A DNA stretch of 64,000 bases, from positions 5,987 to 69,986 of the forward strand of contig CAZZZA010000003.1 of NCBI GenBank assembly GCA_964658455.1, read 5' to 3'. Both the position numbers and the translations under genes were made by a program. The notes beneath the pieces are model-generated. The model did not search any database and was not told the DNA's origin. It saw only the letters and a list, made by a program, of their open reading frames with translations. Below are positions 35,188 to 43,983 of the stretch, in pieces. The first letter of the stretch is position 1, and every line of letters begins with the position of its first letter. The DNA comes from Lichenicola sp964658455 (GTDB lineage: Bacteria; Pseudomonadota; Alphaproteobacteria; Acetobacterales; Acetobacteraceae).

Positions 35188-36723
35188 TCAGTGCTCCGCC
35201 GCCGGGACCTTGGCCGGCACGACAGGGCGGAGGAACGGCACCAGAAGCGCCCCGACGACGAAGACCACCATGATGATGCGAAAGGCGTCCGCATAGGCCA
35301 GCGTCGACGCTTCGCGATCGGCCATCTGCCATAGCGCGCGGAGCGCCGCCGCATGCCCGGCCTGCGGCGCGCCTGGAAGCGTGCCGTAGCGCGCCGTGGC
35401 CGCAGCGACAAACTGGTTCATGGCCAGATTCGATGGCGTCAGATGCGCGGCGATCCGGTTGAAATGCAGGTTGGTGCGGTCGTTCAAAATCGCGGCGCTG
35501 ACGGCAATGCCGACGGCGCCGCCGACATTGCGCATCATGTTGAACAACCCGCTGGCATATTTCAGCCTTGCCGGCGACAGGCTGCCGAGCCCGAGATTGA
35601 CGCTGGGAGCAACCGCGAACACCTGCGGGAAGCCACGCAGGATCTGCGGGATCAGCAGTTCGGCGGCGCTCCACTGGCTGGTGATGAAGGAGAAGCTCCA
35701 CATCGCCGCTGCGAAGCACGCCATTCCGGCCATCATCAGCCAACGCGGATCGATGCGCCTGGAGAGCAGGATGAATGCCGGCGTTCCAAGCAGCGATGCC
35801 GCCCCGGTCGAGAAGATCGCGATGCCGGTCTGCCACGCGCTGTAGCCCCGCACGTAGCCGAGGAAAAGCGGCGTCAGATAGATCGTGGTGAAGATGCCGA
35901 TTCCGGTGATGAAGGACAGGATGCAGCCCAGCGCGAAATTGCGGTTGCCAAACGCGCGCAGGTCGACGACCGGATTGGCGACAATCAGGCTGCGTACCGC
36001 GAAGCCGAGCAGGGACAAACCCGAGATCCAGGCGCAGTTCCTGATCGTCGCGTCGTCGAACCAGTTCCAGCGCGTGCCTTCCTCCAGCACGTATTCCAGC
36101 GTCGCCAACCCGGTCGCCATCAGCGCCATGCCGGGATAGTCAGCGCCGCGCAGCAGCCGCAGGTCGGGCTTGTCGATGTCGACAAGGAACGGCACCAGCA
36201 CCGTCACCGCGATCCCGGGCACCAGGTTGATATAGAACAGCCAGTGCCAGTCGAGCGTATCGGTGATGCAGCCGCCGATCACCGGTCCCAAAGTCGGCGC
36301 CACCGACGCGATCGTGCCGATCACCGCCGCGCTGTACACCCGCCTGCTTCCCTGGAAGAAATGGAACGACGAGGTGAAAACGGTTGGGATCATCGAAGCG
36401 CCCAGCAGCCCCTGCAGGGCGCGGAACACGATCATGCTCTGGATGTTCCATGCTAGGCCGCACAGCAGGCTCGAGAGGGTGAACCCTGCCGCCGAGGCGG
36501 TGAACAGCCAGCGTGTGGAAAACACCCGCGTCAGCCAGCCGGACAGCGGTATCATGATGATCTCGGCGATCAGGTAGGCGGTCTGCACCCAGCTGATCTC
36601 GTCCTGCGCGGCGGACAGGCCGCCGCCGATATCCTGCAGCGAGGAGGCAACGATCTGGATGTCGAGCAGCGCCATGAACATGCCCGCGCACATCACCACG
36701 AACGGCAGGATGCTCGGCTGCAT
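35188..36723 (-). CDS. emrB: DHA2-family MFS multidrug efflux pump (EmrB type)
   Basis: 511-aa, 14-helix transporter of the major facilitator superfamily. The DHA2 signature stretch is visible (ALLDIQIVASSLQDIG), with motif C-like APTLGPVIGG and the motif-A-like region SGWLTRVFSTRWLF. Works with the HlyD-type partner encoded 3 bases upstream to pump drugs or toxic metabolites across both membranes with an outer-membrane channel encoded elsewhere. Third gene of an HxlR-EmrA-EmrB operon. Confidence 0.93.
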   Translation of the reverse strand: MQPSILPFVVMCAGMFMALLDIQIVASSLQDIGGGLSAAQDEISWVQTAYLIAEIIMIPLSGWLTRVFSTRWLFTASAAGFTLSSLLCGLAWNIQSMIVFRALQGLLGASMIPTVFTSSFHFFQGSRRVYSAAVIGTIASVAPTLGPVIGGCITDTLDWHWLFYINLVPGIAVTVLVPFLVDIDKPDLRLLRGADYPGMALMATGLATLEYVLEEGTRWNWFDDATIRNCAWISGLSLLGFAVRSLIVANPVVDLRAFGNRNFALGCILSFITGIGIFTTIYLTPLFLGYVRGYSAWQTGIAIFSTGAASLLGTPAFILLSRRIDPRWLMMAGMACFAAAMWSFSFITSQWSAAELLIPQILRGFPQVFAVAPSVNLGLGSLSPARLKYASGLFNMMRNVGGAVGIAVSAAILNDRTNLHFNRIAAHLTPSNLAMNQFVAAATARYGTLPGAPQAGHAAALRALWQMADREASTLAYADAFRIIMVVFVVGALLVPFLRPVVPAKVPAAEH

Positions 36724-36726
36724 CGT

Positions 36727-37833
36727 TCAGCGCCGGTCGCGCACGTCGACCCTGACGATGGTCGAGAGTCCGGGCCGCAGCGGCGACAGCGACCCGCCGC
36801 CAGCATCCAGCACGACCCGCACCGGGACCCGCTGCACGATCTTGGTGAAGTTCCCGGTCGCGTTCTCCGGCGGGATCACGCTGAACACGGCGCCGGTGCC
36901 TGGCGCCAGGCTGGAAAGCCGGCCCTGGAACACGCGTCCGGGGGCGACGTCGGCGACCACGGAGACCTGCTGTCCCGGCCGCATCCTGGCCAGCTGATCC
37001 TCCTTGAAATTGGCATCCACCCAGAGGCCACGCGATGGAATCACCGAAAGCAGGTAGCTCGCCTGCGACACATAGGTGCCGACCCGCGCCGCCCGGTTGC
37101 CGACATAGCCGTCGATCGGCGATCGGATCTCGGTATAGCCGAGATTCAGGGCGGCGGTCCGAAGTTCGGCGGCGGCGATGTCGATGTCGGCCTGGGCCTC
37201 GGCGATCCTGGCTGCCAGCACGTCCAGCTGGCCGTTCGCCGCCTCCAGCGCCGACGACGCGCCACGCACCGACGCCGCCGCTTCGAGGTCGGCCGCACGA
37301 GTCCGCTCCGCGTCCTGTCGCGATCCAGCGGGGCCGAGCGCCAGCGCCGCATAACGGGCGCCGTCGGCGTGCGCATAGGCGAGCCTTGCGGCCGCCGATT
37401 GCAGGTCGGCGTCCCGGTTGCGGATGGTCGCCTGCTGCTGCCGGTCCTCGGCCTGCAGGCTGAGCAGCGCCGCGCGCTTTGCCGCGAGCGTCGCCTGCGC
37501 CCGATCGACCACCGCCTGAAAATCGCGCGCGTCGAGACGCACCAGCAGCTGGCCGGCCCGGACATGGTCGTTGTCGCCCACGGCGATCGCGCTGACGAAG
37601 CCGGCGACGTGCGGCGCGATCGTCGTCACGTCGCCAGCCACGTAAGCGTCATCGGTGGACTCGATGAAACGACCGTTCGTCCACCAGCCGTAGCCATACC
37701 AGCCGGCGCCGAACACGCAGGCGAGGCCGGCGGCCAGCATCACCGCCCGCCGCTTGCCGACCCGGGCGCCCGATCGCGCAGCGAGATCGCGCCCGAGCGG
37801 CATGGACTCGGGGGGCGAGGCGGCGGCACTCAC
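36727..37833 (-). CDS. emrA: HlyD-family periplasmic adaptor (EmrA type)
   Basis: 368-aa membrane-fusion protein. N-terminal cytoplasmic tail, one membrane helix (RAVMLAAGLACVFGAGWYGYG), then lipoyl half-motif (TIAPHVAGFVSAIAVGDNDHV), an alanine-rich coiled coil (about 110-230) and the second half-motif (YTEIRSPIDGYVGNRAA). The start is GTG, overlapping the regulator stop as GTGA. It links EmrB to a TolC-type channel. Confidence 0.93.
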   Translation of the reverse strand: MSAAASPPESMPLGRDLAARSGARVGKRRAVMLAAGLACVFGAGWYGYGWWTNGRFIESTDDAYVAGDVTTIAPHVAGFVSAIAVGDNDHVRAGQLLVRLDARDFQAVVDRAQATLAAKRAALLSLQAEDRQQQATIRNRDADLQSAAARLAYAHADGARYAALALGPAGSRQDAERTRAADLEAAASVRGASSALEAANGQLDVLAARIAEAQADIDIAAAELRTAALNLGYTEIRSPIDGYVGNRAARVGTYVSQASYLLSVIPSRGLWVDANFKEDQLARMRPGQQVSVVADVAPGRVFQGRLSSLAPGTGAVFSVIPPENATGNFTKIVQRVPVRVVLDAGGGSLSPLRPGLSTIVRVDVRDRR

Positions 37834-38339
37834 GATGCCGTCTCCGGCGCCGGATCGAGGAGCGCATAGCGCCGGCGCAGCCGGTCCCCGGCGGCCGGGC
37901 CAGCCGCAGCGCGGAACGCCGCTGGCGTCATCTGCTTGCCGCTGATCCTGTCGACCAGAACCGGCTCAGCCTTCGTGCCGGTCTCTCGATCGAGCAGCAC
38001 GAGGCTTTCGCCCTCCGGGGCGAAATGGCGGTTGCCCCAGGCGATCATCGCCCACAGCACCGGCTGGAAATCACGACCGCGCTCGGTGAGCAGATACTCG
38101 TCGCGCGGCGGCCGGACGCTGTAGCGGCGCCGCTCCAGCAGCCCGGCCTCGACCAGTCCGGCAAGGCGCCGCGTCAGCATGTTGGAGGCGATACCGAGGC
38201 TTTTCTCGAACTGGTCGAACCGGGTGAGCCCGCCCAGCGCATCGCGCAGGATCAGCATGCTCCACCATTCGCCGACCCGGTCGAGGCTCCTGGCGATCGG
38301 ACATTGCGTCCCGGCAAGGCTCGTGCGGTGCATGGCCAT
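37830..38339 (-). CDS. HxlR-family transcriptional regulator
   Basis: 169-aa winged-helix regulator. The HxlR domain starts CPIARSLDRVGEWWSMLILRDAL and includes RFDQFEKSLGIASNMLTRRLAGLVEAGLL. One conserved Cys precedes the helix, as in redox-responsive members. Starts at 38339 or 38333 are plausible; the longer frame would begin inside the palindromic operator. First gene of the efflux operon, probably autoregulated. Confidence 0.9.
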   Translation of the reverse strand: MAMHRTSLAGTQCPIARSLDRVGEWWSMLILRDALGGLTRFDQFEKSLGIASNMLTRRLAGLVEAGLLERRRYSVRPPRDEYLLTERGRDFQPVLWAMIAWGNRHFAPEGESLVLLDRETGTKAEPVLVDRISGKQMTPAAFRAAAGPAAGDRLRRRYALLDPAPETAS

Positions 38340-38347
38340 CCCTGTCA

Positions 38348-38362
38348 CTTGCATAATGCAAG
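38348..38362. promoter_or_regulatory. 15-bp palindrome, predicted HxlR operator
   Basis: CTTGCAT-A-ATGCAAG is perfectly self-complementary around one base. It lies just upstream of the regulator start; a third half-site ATGCAAG recurs at 38387-38393. The spacing and symmetry fit a dimeric HxlR site controlling the efflux operon. Confidence 0.6.
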
Positions 38363-38366
38363 CCAC

Positions 38367-38740
38367 ATAGGAGGATGGCTTTCACGATGCAAGTCTCTTG
38401 TGGGCGCTCAGTCCCCCGTCCCCATCCAAGGCGCCGGCGCGGCGGTGCTATGCCCGGACGACTGCAACCGCGGTTCGAGCGCCTCGACCGTGTCGATGGA
38501 CAGCCGGTCGAGCAGGCCGCGCTGAAGGTCTACGGTCGCGCGGATAGAACCGATGTCCGGCCTGGCTCCGTCGGCCCGCAACGCATCGCCGGGCGGGAGC
38601 GATTTTCGTTCCGGATGCAAAACTCTCTTTGGCCGATCGCCCTGGCCGCAAGGTCGTGACAGCAGGATCGGGTCATGCGCGCAGAGGCCTCTCAGGCCTC
38701 GAACTCCGAGGAACGTCGGTAATGTCTGCCAAAACCATGC
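38367..38740. other. 374-base stretch without a supported gene
   Basis: Short open frames on both strands, none recognisable. It contains one copy of a 32-base direct repeat (38649-38680) and lies directly upstream of the recombinase relic, so it may be the decayed part of a mobile element. Confidence 0.45.
38649..38680 (+). repeat. 32-base direct repeat, copy A
   Basis: CAAGGTCGTGACAGCAGG followed by ATCGGGTCATGCGC. It matches 42443-42474 at 30 of 32 positions. The two copies flank about 3.8 kb containing the recombinase relic, the ATP-grasp gene and the oxidoreductase gene. Confidence 0.7.
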
Positions 38741-39335
38741 GTGCGCCTGCTCCCGAAGCTCAGCGTCGACGAGAGCGCGCAGAACCTCAACGTCTCGAGC
38801 AAGACCGTGCGCTGCCTGATCACCCGCGGCGAGATCGAGCGTTTGGTGGATGCGCTGGTCAACGGCACGCCGGCGGCTGCGGTCAACGCCCGGCTGCAGC
38901 GCTCCGAGGAGCCGCCGCCTGCAGCTCGAGGCCGAGCTGGCGGCAGCGGTGCCAGTCGCTCCGCGCCTGCACCCGGCCCTGCCGGAGCTGTATCGGGCCA
39001 AAGTCGCCGACCTGGTCACGGCACTCGACGGTGACGACGCCACCGCGGCCCGAGAGCAGGTGCGCAGCCTGATCGAGCACATCACCCTGCACCCGGAGGG
39101 CGACGGCTACCGTGTCGAGGTGCGCGGCGAGCTCTCGTCGATTTTGGCGATGGCGGGCGGTGCGCACGACAAAGCCGCCTACGTCTCCGCAGCGGCTTTG
39201 AGTATGCAAGTTAAGCTGGTTGCGGGGACTCGAAACCGCCTTGATTTGCTGCTTGTTGGCTGCGTCGACTCAAGCCTGGCGGCCCACGAAGTCACGCATC
39301 AGGTGTGCCGAATGGCCTCCTGGGCACAAGCTTAG
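38741..39335 (+). pseudogene. Frameshifted serine-recombinase C-terminal fragment
   Basis: Two overlapping frames encode pieces of one protein. The first gives a helix-turn-helix-like LNVSSKTVRCLITRGEIERL and DALVNGTPAAAVNARLQ. After a frameshift near 38920 the second continues RLQLEAELAAA, ALPELYRAKVADLVTALDG and REQVRSLIEHITLHPEGDGY. It then reads VAGTRNRLDLLLVG. The latter is the usual C-terminus of large serine recombinases from proteobacterial elements. The catalytic N-terminal resolvase domain is missing. It is a decayed integrase-type gene, not functional. Confidence 0.7.
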
Positions 39336-39445
39336 CATCAGCAGCCAATGTCCTCTGCATGCGCTCTAGCAGCGTCGTTGTTCGTTGATGGCATCAGTGA
39401 CACATCATCAACCGACGAAACGATGTCCGTCAGTACTGGATCCTA

Positions 39446-40774
39446 TCAAACCGACGACTTGACGTTATCTCGCCGATGCATTTGCGGCAACGATTGCTGG
39501 GCGGAGACGCTGGCCAGCAGGCGGACAGCTCCGCCCTTACCCAAGACCTTGCCATAGGCCGGGTTGTGGCGAAGCCAGCCCTCCAACCGGGAAAGGAGGC
39601 TGCGCTTCGTCCATGGACGCTCCAGCAATTCCGCCACTAGCCCCGGCTCATTGGAAGGCACATCGATCCATGTTCGGTTTTTCTCCAGCCAGTCGGCATC
39701 GAACCACAGTGCCTGCGGAAACAGCGCGATGACACGATCCATCTCAGCCTGGGTCGCGGGTTCTAGAGGCGTTTGGCCCATGGCAGCGAGCAACATCGAG
39801 ACGAGATCACTGCCAGACCACACCAGATGCCCAAGCTGCGTCGCGCGGGGGTTCATCTCGATGAGGTAGTGGAGCCCCGTTGCGCCCTCGATCATGAAGT
39901 CGAGCCCGAAGAACCCCGAGGCACCGATAAGCCGCGCCACGACCCCAGCCATCACCTCCATCTCTGGACAGTCAACGATCTTGATCACCGTGGCGGCACC
40001 GACATCGTTCTGAGCCTTCAGCACGTCCACGCTCAGGGTGCCGAGAACCCTGCCCTTCCAGGCGGCGGCCATGATATTCGCGCGCCGGCCGTCGATGAAG
40101 GCCTGAACCGTCACCCTCCGGCGCTCCCGGCGAAGGAACTGCGCGAACGGGAAGGGGTCGCGATCGATCAACAGGAGACGCAGCGCGTGACTGAACGTGA
40201 GAGGCTGCGACATCCTGACGAAGGCGGCCTCGGCCGCCTCCAGCGTCTCGACGATTGCCACGCCGGAGCCGCCCCAACTGCCTTCCGACTTAATGACGCA
40301 GCGACCGGGGAATGCCTCGAACCAGGAAACCAGATCATCCGCGGAATCGATCGACCGGCCGACGGGTACGCGCCCGCCAACTGCCTGCACGGCCTGGAGA
40401 AGATGATTGCGAGTGCCGCTGAGTGTAAAGCCCTCCGGAGCGCCAAGCGACCGCTCGATCAAGGTCCGCATAAGTCCGCCGCCGAGGTCATCCGACGCCG
40501 TTGACGCATGGAGCGCGTGCAGATGCCGGACCGCTCGATCGTCAGTGGGGACGACAATGTCCGGAGCCTCCGCCTTGATGGCGTGCGTCAAGGCGTCCAG
40601 CGGAGAGAGGGCCGAGTAAGCGTGGATCGCAACGATGCCCGAAAGGACCCGAACCGGATTGCCGCGGGGGCAGATAGCTGACACGGCTGCCCCATGGTCG
40701 CGGAAGGCCAGCGCCAAACGGGCCGCCGAGGGCCACCAGGTCGTCGTCACAACGAGGATCTTCTGCTGTTTCAT
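39446..40774 (-). CDS. ATP-grasp domain protein, function unknown
   Basis: 442-aa protein with an N-terminal Rossmann-like preATP-grasp part (KILVVTTTWWPSAARLALAF) and a central ATP-grasp fold. Visible elements are VIKSEGSWGGSGVAIVET (nucleotide-binding glycine loop), FFGLDFMIEG and YLIEMNPRATQLGHL (Mg-binding acidic/Asn residues). ATP-grasp enzymes ligate a carboxylate to an amine, thiol or similar via an acyl-phosphate; the substrates here are not known. A ~80-residue C-terminal extension follows. It is divergent from the flavin oxidoreductase across a 119-base AT-rich gap, and the three-enzyme patch lies next to the polysaccharide locus. Confidence 0.85.
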   Translation of the reverse strand: MKQQKILVVTTTWWPSAARLALAFRDHGAAVSAICPRGNPVRVLSGIVAIHAYSALSPLDALTHAIKAEAPDIVVPTDDRAVRHLHALHASTASDDLGGGLMRTLIERSLGAPEGFTLSGTRNHLLQAVQAVGGRVPVGRSIDSADDLVSWFEAFPGRCVIKSEGSWGGSGVAIVETLEAAEAAFVRMSQPLTFSHALRLLLIDRDPFPFAQFLRRERRRVTVQAFIDGRRANIMAAAWKGRVLGTLSVDVLKAQNDVGAATVIKIVDCPEMEVMAGVVARLIGASGFFGLDFMIEGATGLHYLIEMNPRATQLGHLVWSGSDLVSMLLAAMGQTPLEPATQAEMDRVIALFPQALWFDADWLEKNRTWIDVPSNEPGLVAELLERPWTKRSLLSRLEGWLRHNPAYGKVLGKGGAVRLLASVSAQQSLPQMHRRDNVKSSV

Positions 40775-40893
40775 ATGCAGACCACGCTAATTCAGGCGTC
40801 TTACTATATGCCATTCAAGTCGGTCGAGTTTGTTATGCATGCCTTTCCGTCTAACGTAAAAACTACGTTAATTAATTATGGGCTTGATAATCT
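40775..40893. promoter_or_regulatory. AT-rich divergent promoter region
   Basis: Short gap with a marked drop in GC (for example around 40850-40880), separating the ATP-grasp gene from the oxidoreductase. Both probably have promoters here; individual boxes were not assigned. Confidence 0.4.
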
Positions 40894-42246
40894 TTGGAAA
40901 TAGGGTCTCTTCATCGGAGGGGTCGGATCAACGGAGCTTTTACATTGCGGGAATGCGATGTTTCACGCGAGACCGACATCGCCATCATCGGCGCAGGTCC
41001 CTACGGCTTGTCGATCGCGGCTCATCTGTCGTCCAGTGGAGCGGATTTCAGGATCTTCGGCAGGCCGATGGAAGTATGGCGCGAGGGCATGCCCCACGGC
41101 ATGTATCTGAAGTCGGAGGGTTTTGCATGCAGCCTGTTTGACCCTCGAAACGAGCTGACGTTAGAGAAGTATTGTAGGTCCAGGGGCCTTGCTTATGCCC
41201 ATGTCGGCCGGCCGGTGTCGCGGGAGCTGTTCTGCGAGTATGGCCTTGCGTTCCAGGAACGCTTCGCGCCGAACCTGGAGACGACCATGGTGAGCCGCGT
41301 CCATCCTTACGGGCGGAATTTCCTGCTCCATCTGGAGACCGGGGAGGTCGTCCAAGCCCGTCACGTGATCGTCGCGGTCGGGATCAGCCATTACGCCCAT
41401 GTCCCGATGGAACTATTGGGACTTCCAGGCCATGTCCTGCGCCACAGCTTGCAGCAGCAGGATTTGCGTAGCTATGCTGGCCGGAAGGTGGCCGTCATCG
41501 GCGCGGGGTCATCCGCGGTCGATATGGCGGGGCTTCTCCATCAGGCCGGGGCGAGCACGCAATTGCTGACCCGTCGCGCGAAGATATGGTTCCATCATCC
41601 GCCAGAGAAGCTACGCGGCGTGAGGCGGCTGACCTCAGGAATCACTCGACCACGTTCCGGGCTGGGACTCGGCTGGCGGTCGCGCATCGCCTGCGACATG
41701 CCGATCGTGTTCCACTACATGCCTTCCCGTTTCAGGATGGCAATAACGCGAGGCCACCTGGGTCCGTCGGCGGGTTGGATGGCCCGCGACCTCGTGGACG
41801 GCAAGGTCGACGTCCGCCTCGAGATGACATTGCAGGACGCGATGATCCGGGACGGCCGCCCGCTCCTGATATTCAAGAAGAAGGATGGGGCGGTCGAGCA
41901 GGTTGAAGTGGACGAGGTCGTCGCGGGTACGGGCTACAAGGTGGACGTCGAGAAGCTGACCTTCCTTGACACGGCGATCAGGCGGGGGATCAGACGGGAA
42001 CGGAACACGCCGATCCTTAGCCGGAACTTCGAGTCATCTTGTCGTGGGCTCTATTTCGTTGGCGTGTCGGCTGCAAACAGCTTCGGCCCGCTGCTGCGCT
42101 TCGCCTGGGGTGCACGGTTCACGGCGCGGCGCCTGACGAAACATCTGAACAGACGCAAGCGACTGGAACAAATGGCAAACGCTTGGCTGCCGTTCCGATC
42201 CGCGGATAGGAACGACCGGCCGGCCTCATGGAGCAGGGTCCGGTAG
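40894..42246 (+). CDS. FAD/NAD(P)-dependent oxidoreductase, flavin-monooxygenase-like
   Basis: 450-aa flavoprotein. The FAD Rossmann motif is DIAIIGAGPYGLSIAAHL and the NAD(P) motif KVAVIGAGSSAVDMAGLL; an ATG-like segment VDEVVAGTGYKVDVEKL links the domains. It resembles single-component flavin monooxygenases and FAD-dependent hydroxylases. The ATG at 40894 gives an unconserved 17-residue lead; a TTG at 40945 with GGAG upstream is an alternative start that begins closer to the FAD motif. Substrate unknown. Next to an ATP-grasp ligase and a 2OG oxygenase, which suggests a small tailoring pathway. Confidence 0.88.
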   Translation: MEIGSLHRRGRINGAFTLRECDVSRETDIAIIGAGPYGLSIAAHLSSSGADFRIFGRPMEVWREGMPHGMYLKSEGFACSLFDPRNELTLEKYCRSRGLAYAHVGRPVSRELFCEYGLAFQERFAPNLETTMVSRVHPYGRNFLLHLETGEVVQARHVIVAVGISHYAHVPMELLGLPGHVLRHSLQQQDLRSYAGRKVAVIGAGSSAVDMAGLLHQAGASTQLLTRRAKIWFHHPPEKLRGVRRLTSGITRPRSGLGLGWRSRIACDMPIVFHYMPSRFRMAITRGHLGPSAGWMARDLVDGKVDVRLEMTLQDAMIRDGRPLLIFKKKDGAVEQVEVDEVVAGTGYKVDVEKLTFLDTAIRRGIRRERNTPILSRNFESSCRGLYFVGVSAANSFGPLLRFAWGARFTARRLTKHLNRRKRLEQMANAWLPFRSADRNDRPASWSRVR

Positions 42247-42572
42247 CAGTCTGGCACTGGTGGCAACTCCGCTGAAGCTCGGCGGTCGCGCGGAGACCAC
42301 GGAGACCGCACATCGCTTTACCGGATGAACGCAGACGCTCGGTCCGATTCTTTTCCCGGGACCAGGGATACGCGGAGCGGCGGTCGGCGGACGCTAGCCT
42401 GCCATCGCAACCGGTCGTGGAAGGGAATTTCGCTTCAGGCGCCAAGGTCGTGACAGCAGGGTCAGGTCATGCGCTCGAGTGATAGCCCTGCTGCTGGTGT
42501 CACGCCCCACGATCGCGGTCTGCGGCATTGCCAGCGGCAAACATCGCACTCGGCTCATGGTGCAGCGAGGCT
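42247..42572. other. 326-base gap with repeat copy B
   Basis: No gene was recognised. It carries the second copy of the 32-base direct repeat and separates the converging oxidoreductase and 2OG-oxygenase genes. Minor open frames on both strands look like decayed sequence. Confidence 0.5.
42443..42474 (+). repeat. 32-base direct repeat, copy B
   Basis: CAAGGTCGTGACAGCAGG followed by GTCAGGTCATGCGC, 30/32 identical to copy A at 38649-38680 and in the same orientation. Confidence 0.7.
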
Positions 42573-43484
42573 CTATCGCGGATCCCCGGGGCGCAGGGCT
42601 CTGGTCGCGACCGGCAGCAACCGCGCACGGACCAGTCTGGCGACGGGAAACAGGATCGGCGGCAATAGCTGACGGGAGACGATTTCCGTCTGCTGCATCA
42701 GGGACTGACCCTGACGGCGGAAATAGGTCGTCGGCAGACTCTCACCAAGGGACGGCGTGCGCGTGCCATTGGTGTAGTAATAAGAAACTAAGGCACGCCG
42801 TCCGGCCAGTCGACTAACCGGCGCACCGTGGCCGTGCAGCGCATCGGCTGATTGCGCGAAGATCACCGTCCTGCCAAAGCTGGGCAAAAGCGTCTTCGCG
42901 CAGGCCAGCGGATCCCTCCGCCAGAATTCAAGTGCGCCGCCATCTTGCAACGTCCAGCCGTGATTAAGGTAGGTGATCACCGCCAGGCGGTTTTCCAGCC
43001 GGGTTCTCGGATGCCGGGGAAAATCGGCATGTAACTCGAAATAGCCGCCAGCGCCGACCTCGTGCATCCCGCCGCCGTACAACGCCGGGTCGGGAATAAG
43101 GTCGGCGATCCCTGACACCGACGACAAAAATCGGATGAATGGTCCGGAATTCACGTAATCGAAGTAGGCCTGTGCCGCCGGGGGCAAGGGGGCGTCGTGC
43201 CTTGTTCGGCGCTTCGATTGCAACGGACCGTCTTGGGTGTGCCAGCCCTGGGCAGCGACAAGCGCGTACGATTCTAAGACGGCCTCCAAAGCCCCGGCGT
43301 CGAGAAGTCCGTCGATCACCACGTGCGGGAACGGCACCGCCGCTTGGAACCGGTTGGCTAGCATGACGAGAGTGTCTGCTACGAGCGCACCAGGCCCTTC
43401 AGACGCTTCGCCGGACAATGAGAGGTCGGCCGCTCCGGTTTCGCTCGACAGAACGGACGCCCTGTCCTCGACGAGAGGATCCAT
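42573..43484 (-). CDS. 2-oxoglutarate/Fe(II)-dependent oxygenase
   Basis: 303-aa protein with a prolyl-4-hydroxylase-like jelly roll. The iron triad is visible as HAD (in YFELHADFP) and a distal His in ALHGHG; the 2-oxoglutarate-binding Arg is in GRRALVSYYYT. NRLAVITYLNHGW is typical of the 2OG-FeII_Oxy_3 family. Such enzymes hydroxylate peptides, amino acids or small molecules. It has a ~40-residue N-terminal extension of low complexity. Located between the converging oxidoreductase and the polysaccharide locus, on the minus strand. Confidence 0.88.
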   Translation of the reverse strand: MDPLVEDRASVLSSETGAADLSLSGEASEGPGALVADTLVMLANRFQAAVPFPHVVIDGLLDAGALEAVLESYALVAAQGWHTQDGPLQSKRRTRHDAPLPPAAQAYFDYVNSGPFIRFLSSVSGIADLIPDPALYGGGMHEVGAGGYFELHADFPRHPRTRLENRLAVITYLNHGWTLQDGGALEFWRRDPLACAKTLLPSFGRTVIFAQSADALHGHGAPVSRLAGRRALVSYYYTNGTRTPSLGESLPTTYFRRQGQSLMQQTEIVSRQLLPPILFPVARLVRARLLPVATRALRPGDPR

Positions 43485-43983
43485 ATCTACGATACTCGAA
43501 CGCTAATTGAGGCCACTAACAGCCTTACTGTACAGCTTTTAACGAAAAAATAACGAGTTGTCGAGCATTATGATGTTCTACTTGTCCGCCAGAGTAGTCA
43601 TCAAAACGCCAAGCGTTACTTGATAAACGTACGCTGCTTGGAAACGTCAATGGATCGGTAACGCGAGTTTTGTGCACTTAGAGACTTGCGGTTGTCTCTT
43701 TCTCTGGAATACAACCTCGACATGAGAAAGATCGCCGGCTAGGTGCGTCACATATTCATGGAAGATTGAATATCCCACCGTTCTTGCAGATGTTGTGGTG
43801 CAAAAAAGTTTGACCACGACACGCACGAAAAGTTAGCTTCAACGTGCGTGCCTTGGATAGACCTCGCTTTTTCAGAAGGACTTACTGGTGCGAAATCTTC
43901 ACTTCTCGCTCGGCGTCTTTGTGGCGCCTGTCTTGGACGCGTGTGCCTAAGGGCCATGCCTCCGCCCGGAAACAGATTTTCGC
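43485..43983. other. 499-base AT-richer intergenic region upstream of the polysaccharide locus
   Basis: Clearly lower GC than the surroundings (around 43520-43820). No gene was supported. It holds an inverted repeat CACGCACG/CGTGCGTG (43820-43827 and 43843-43850) and a small hairpin AGAGAC/GTCTCT (43680-43699). It probably carries the main promoter and regulatory sites of the exopolysaccharide operon. Confidence 0.55.
43820..43850. promoter_or_regulatory. Inverted repeat, candidate EPS operator
   Basis: CACGCACG and CGTGCGTG, perfect 8-bp arms separated by 15 bases, about 135 bases before the first polysaccharide gene. Confidence 0.4.
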
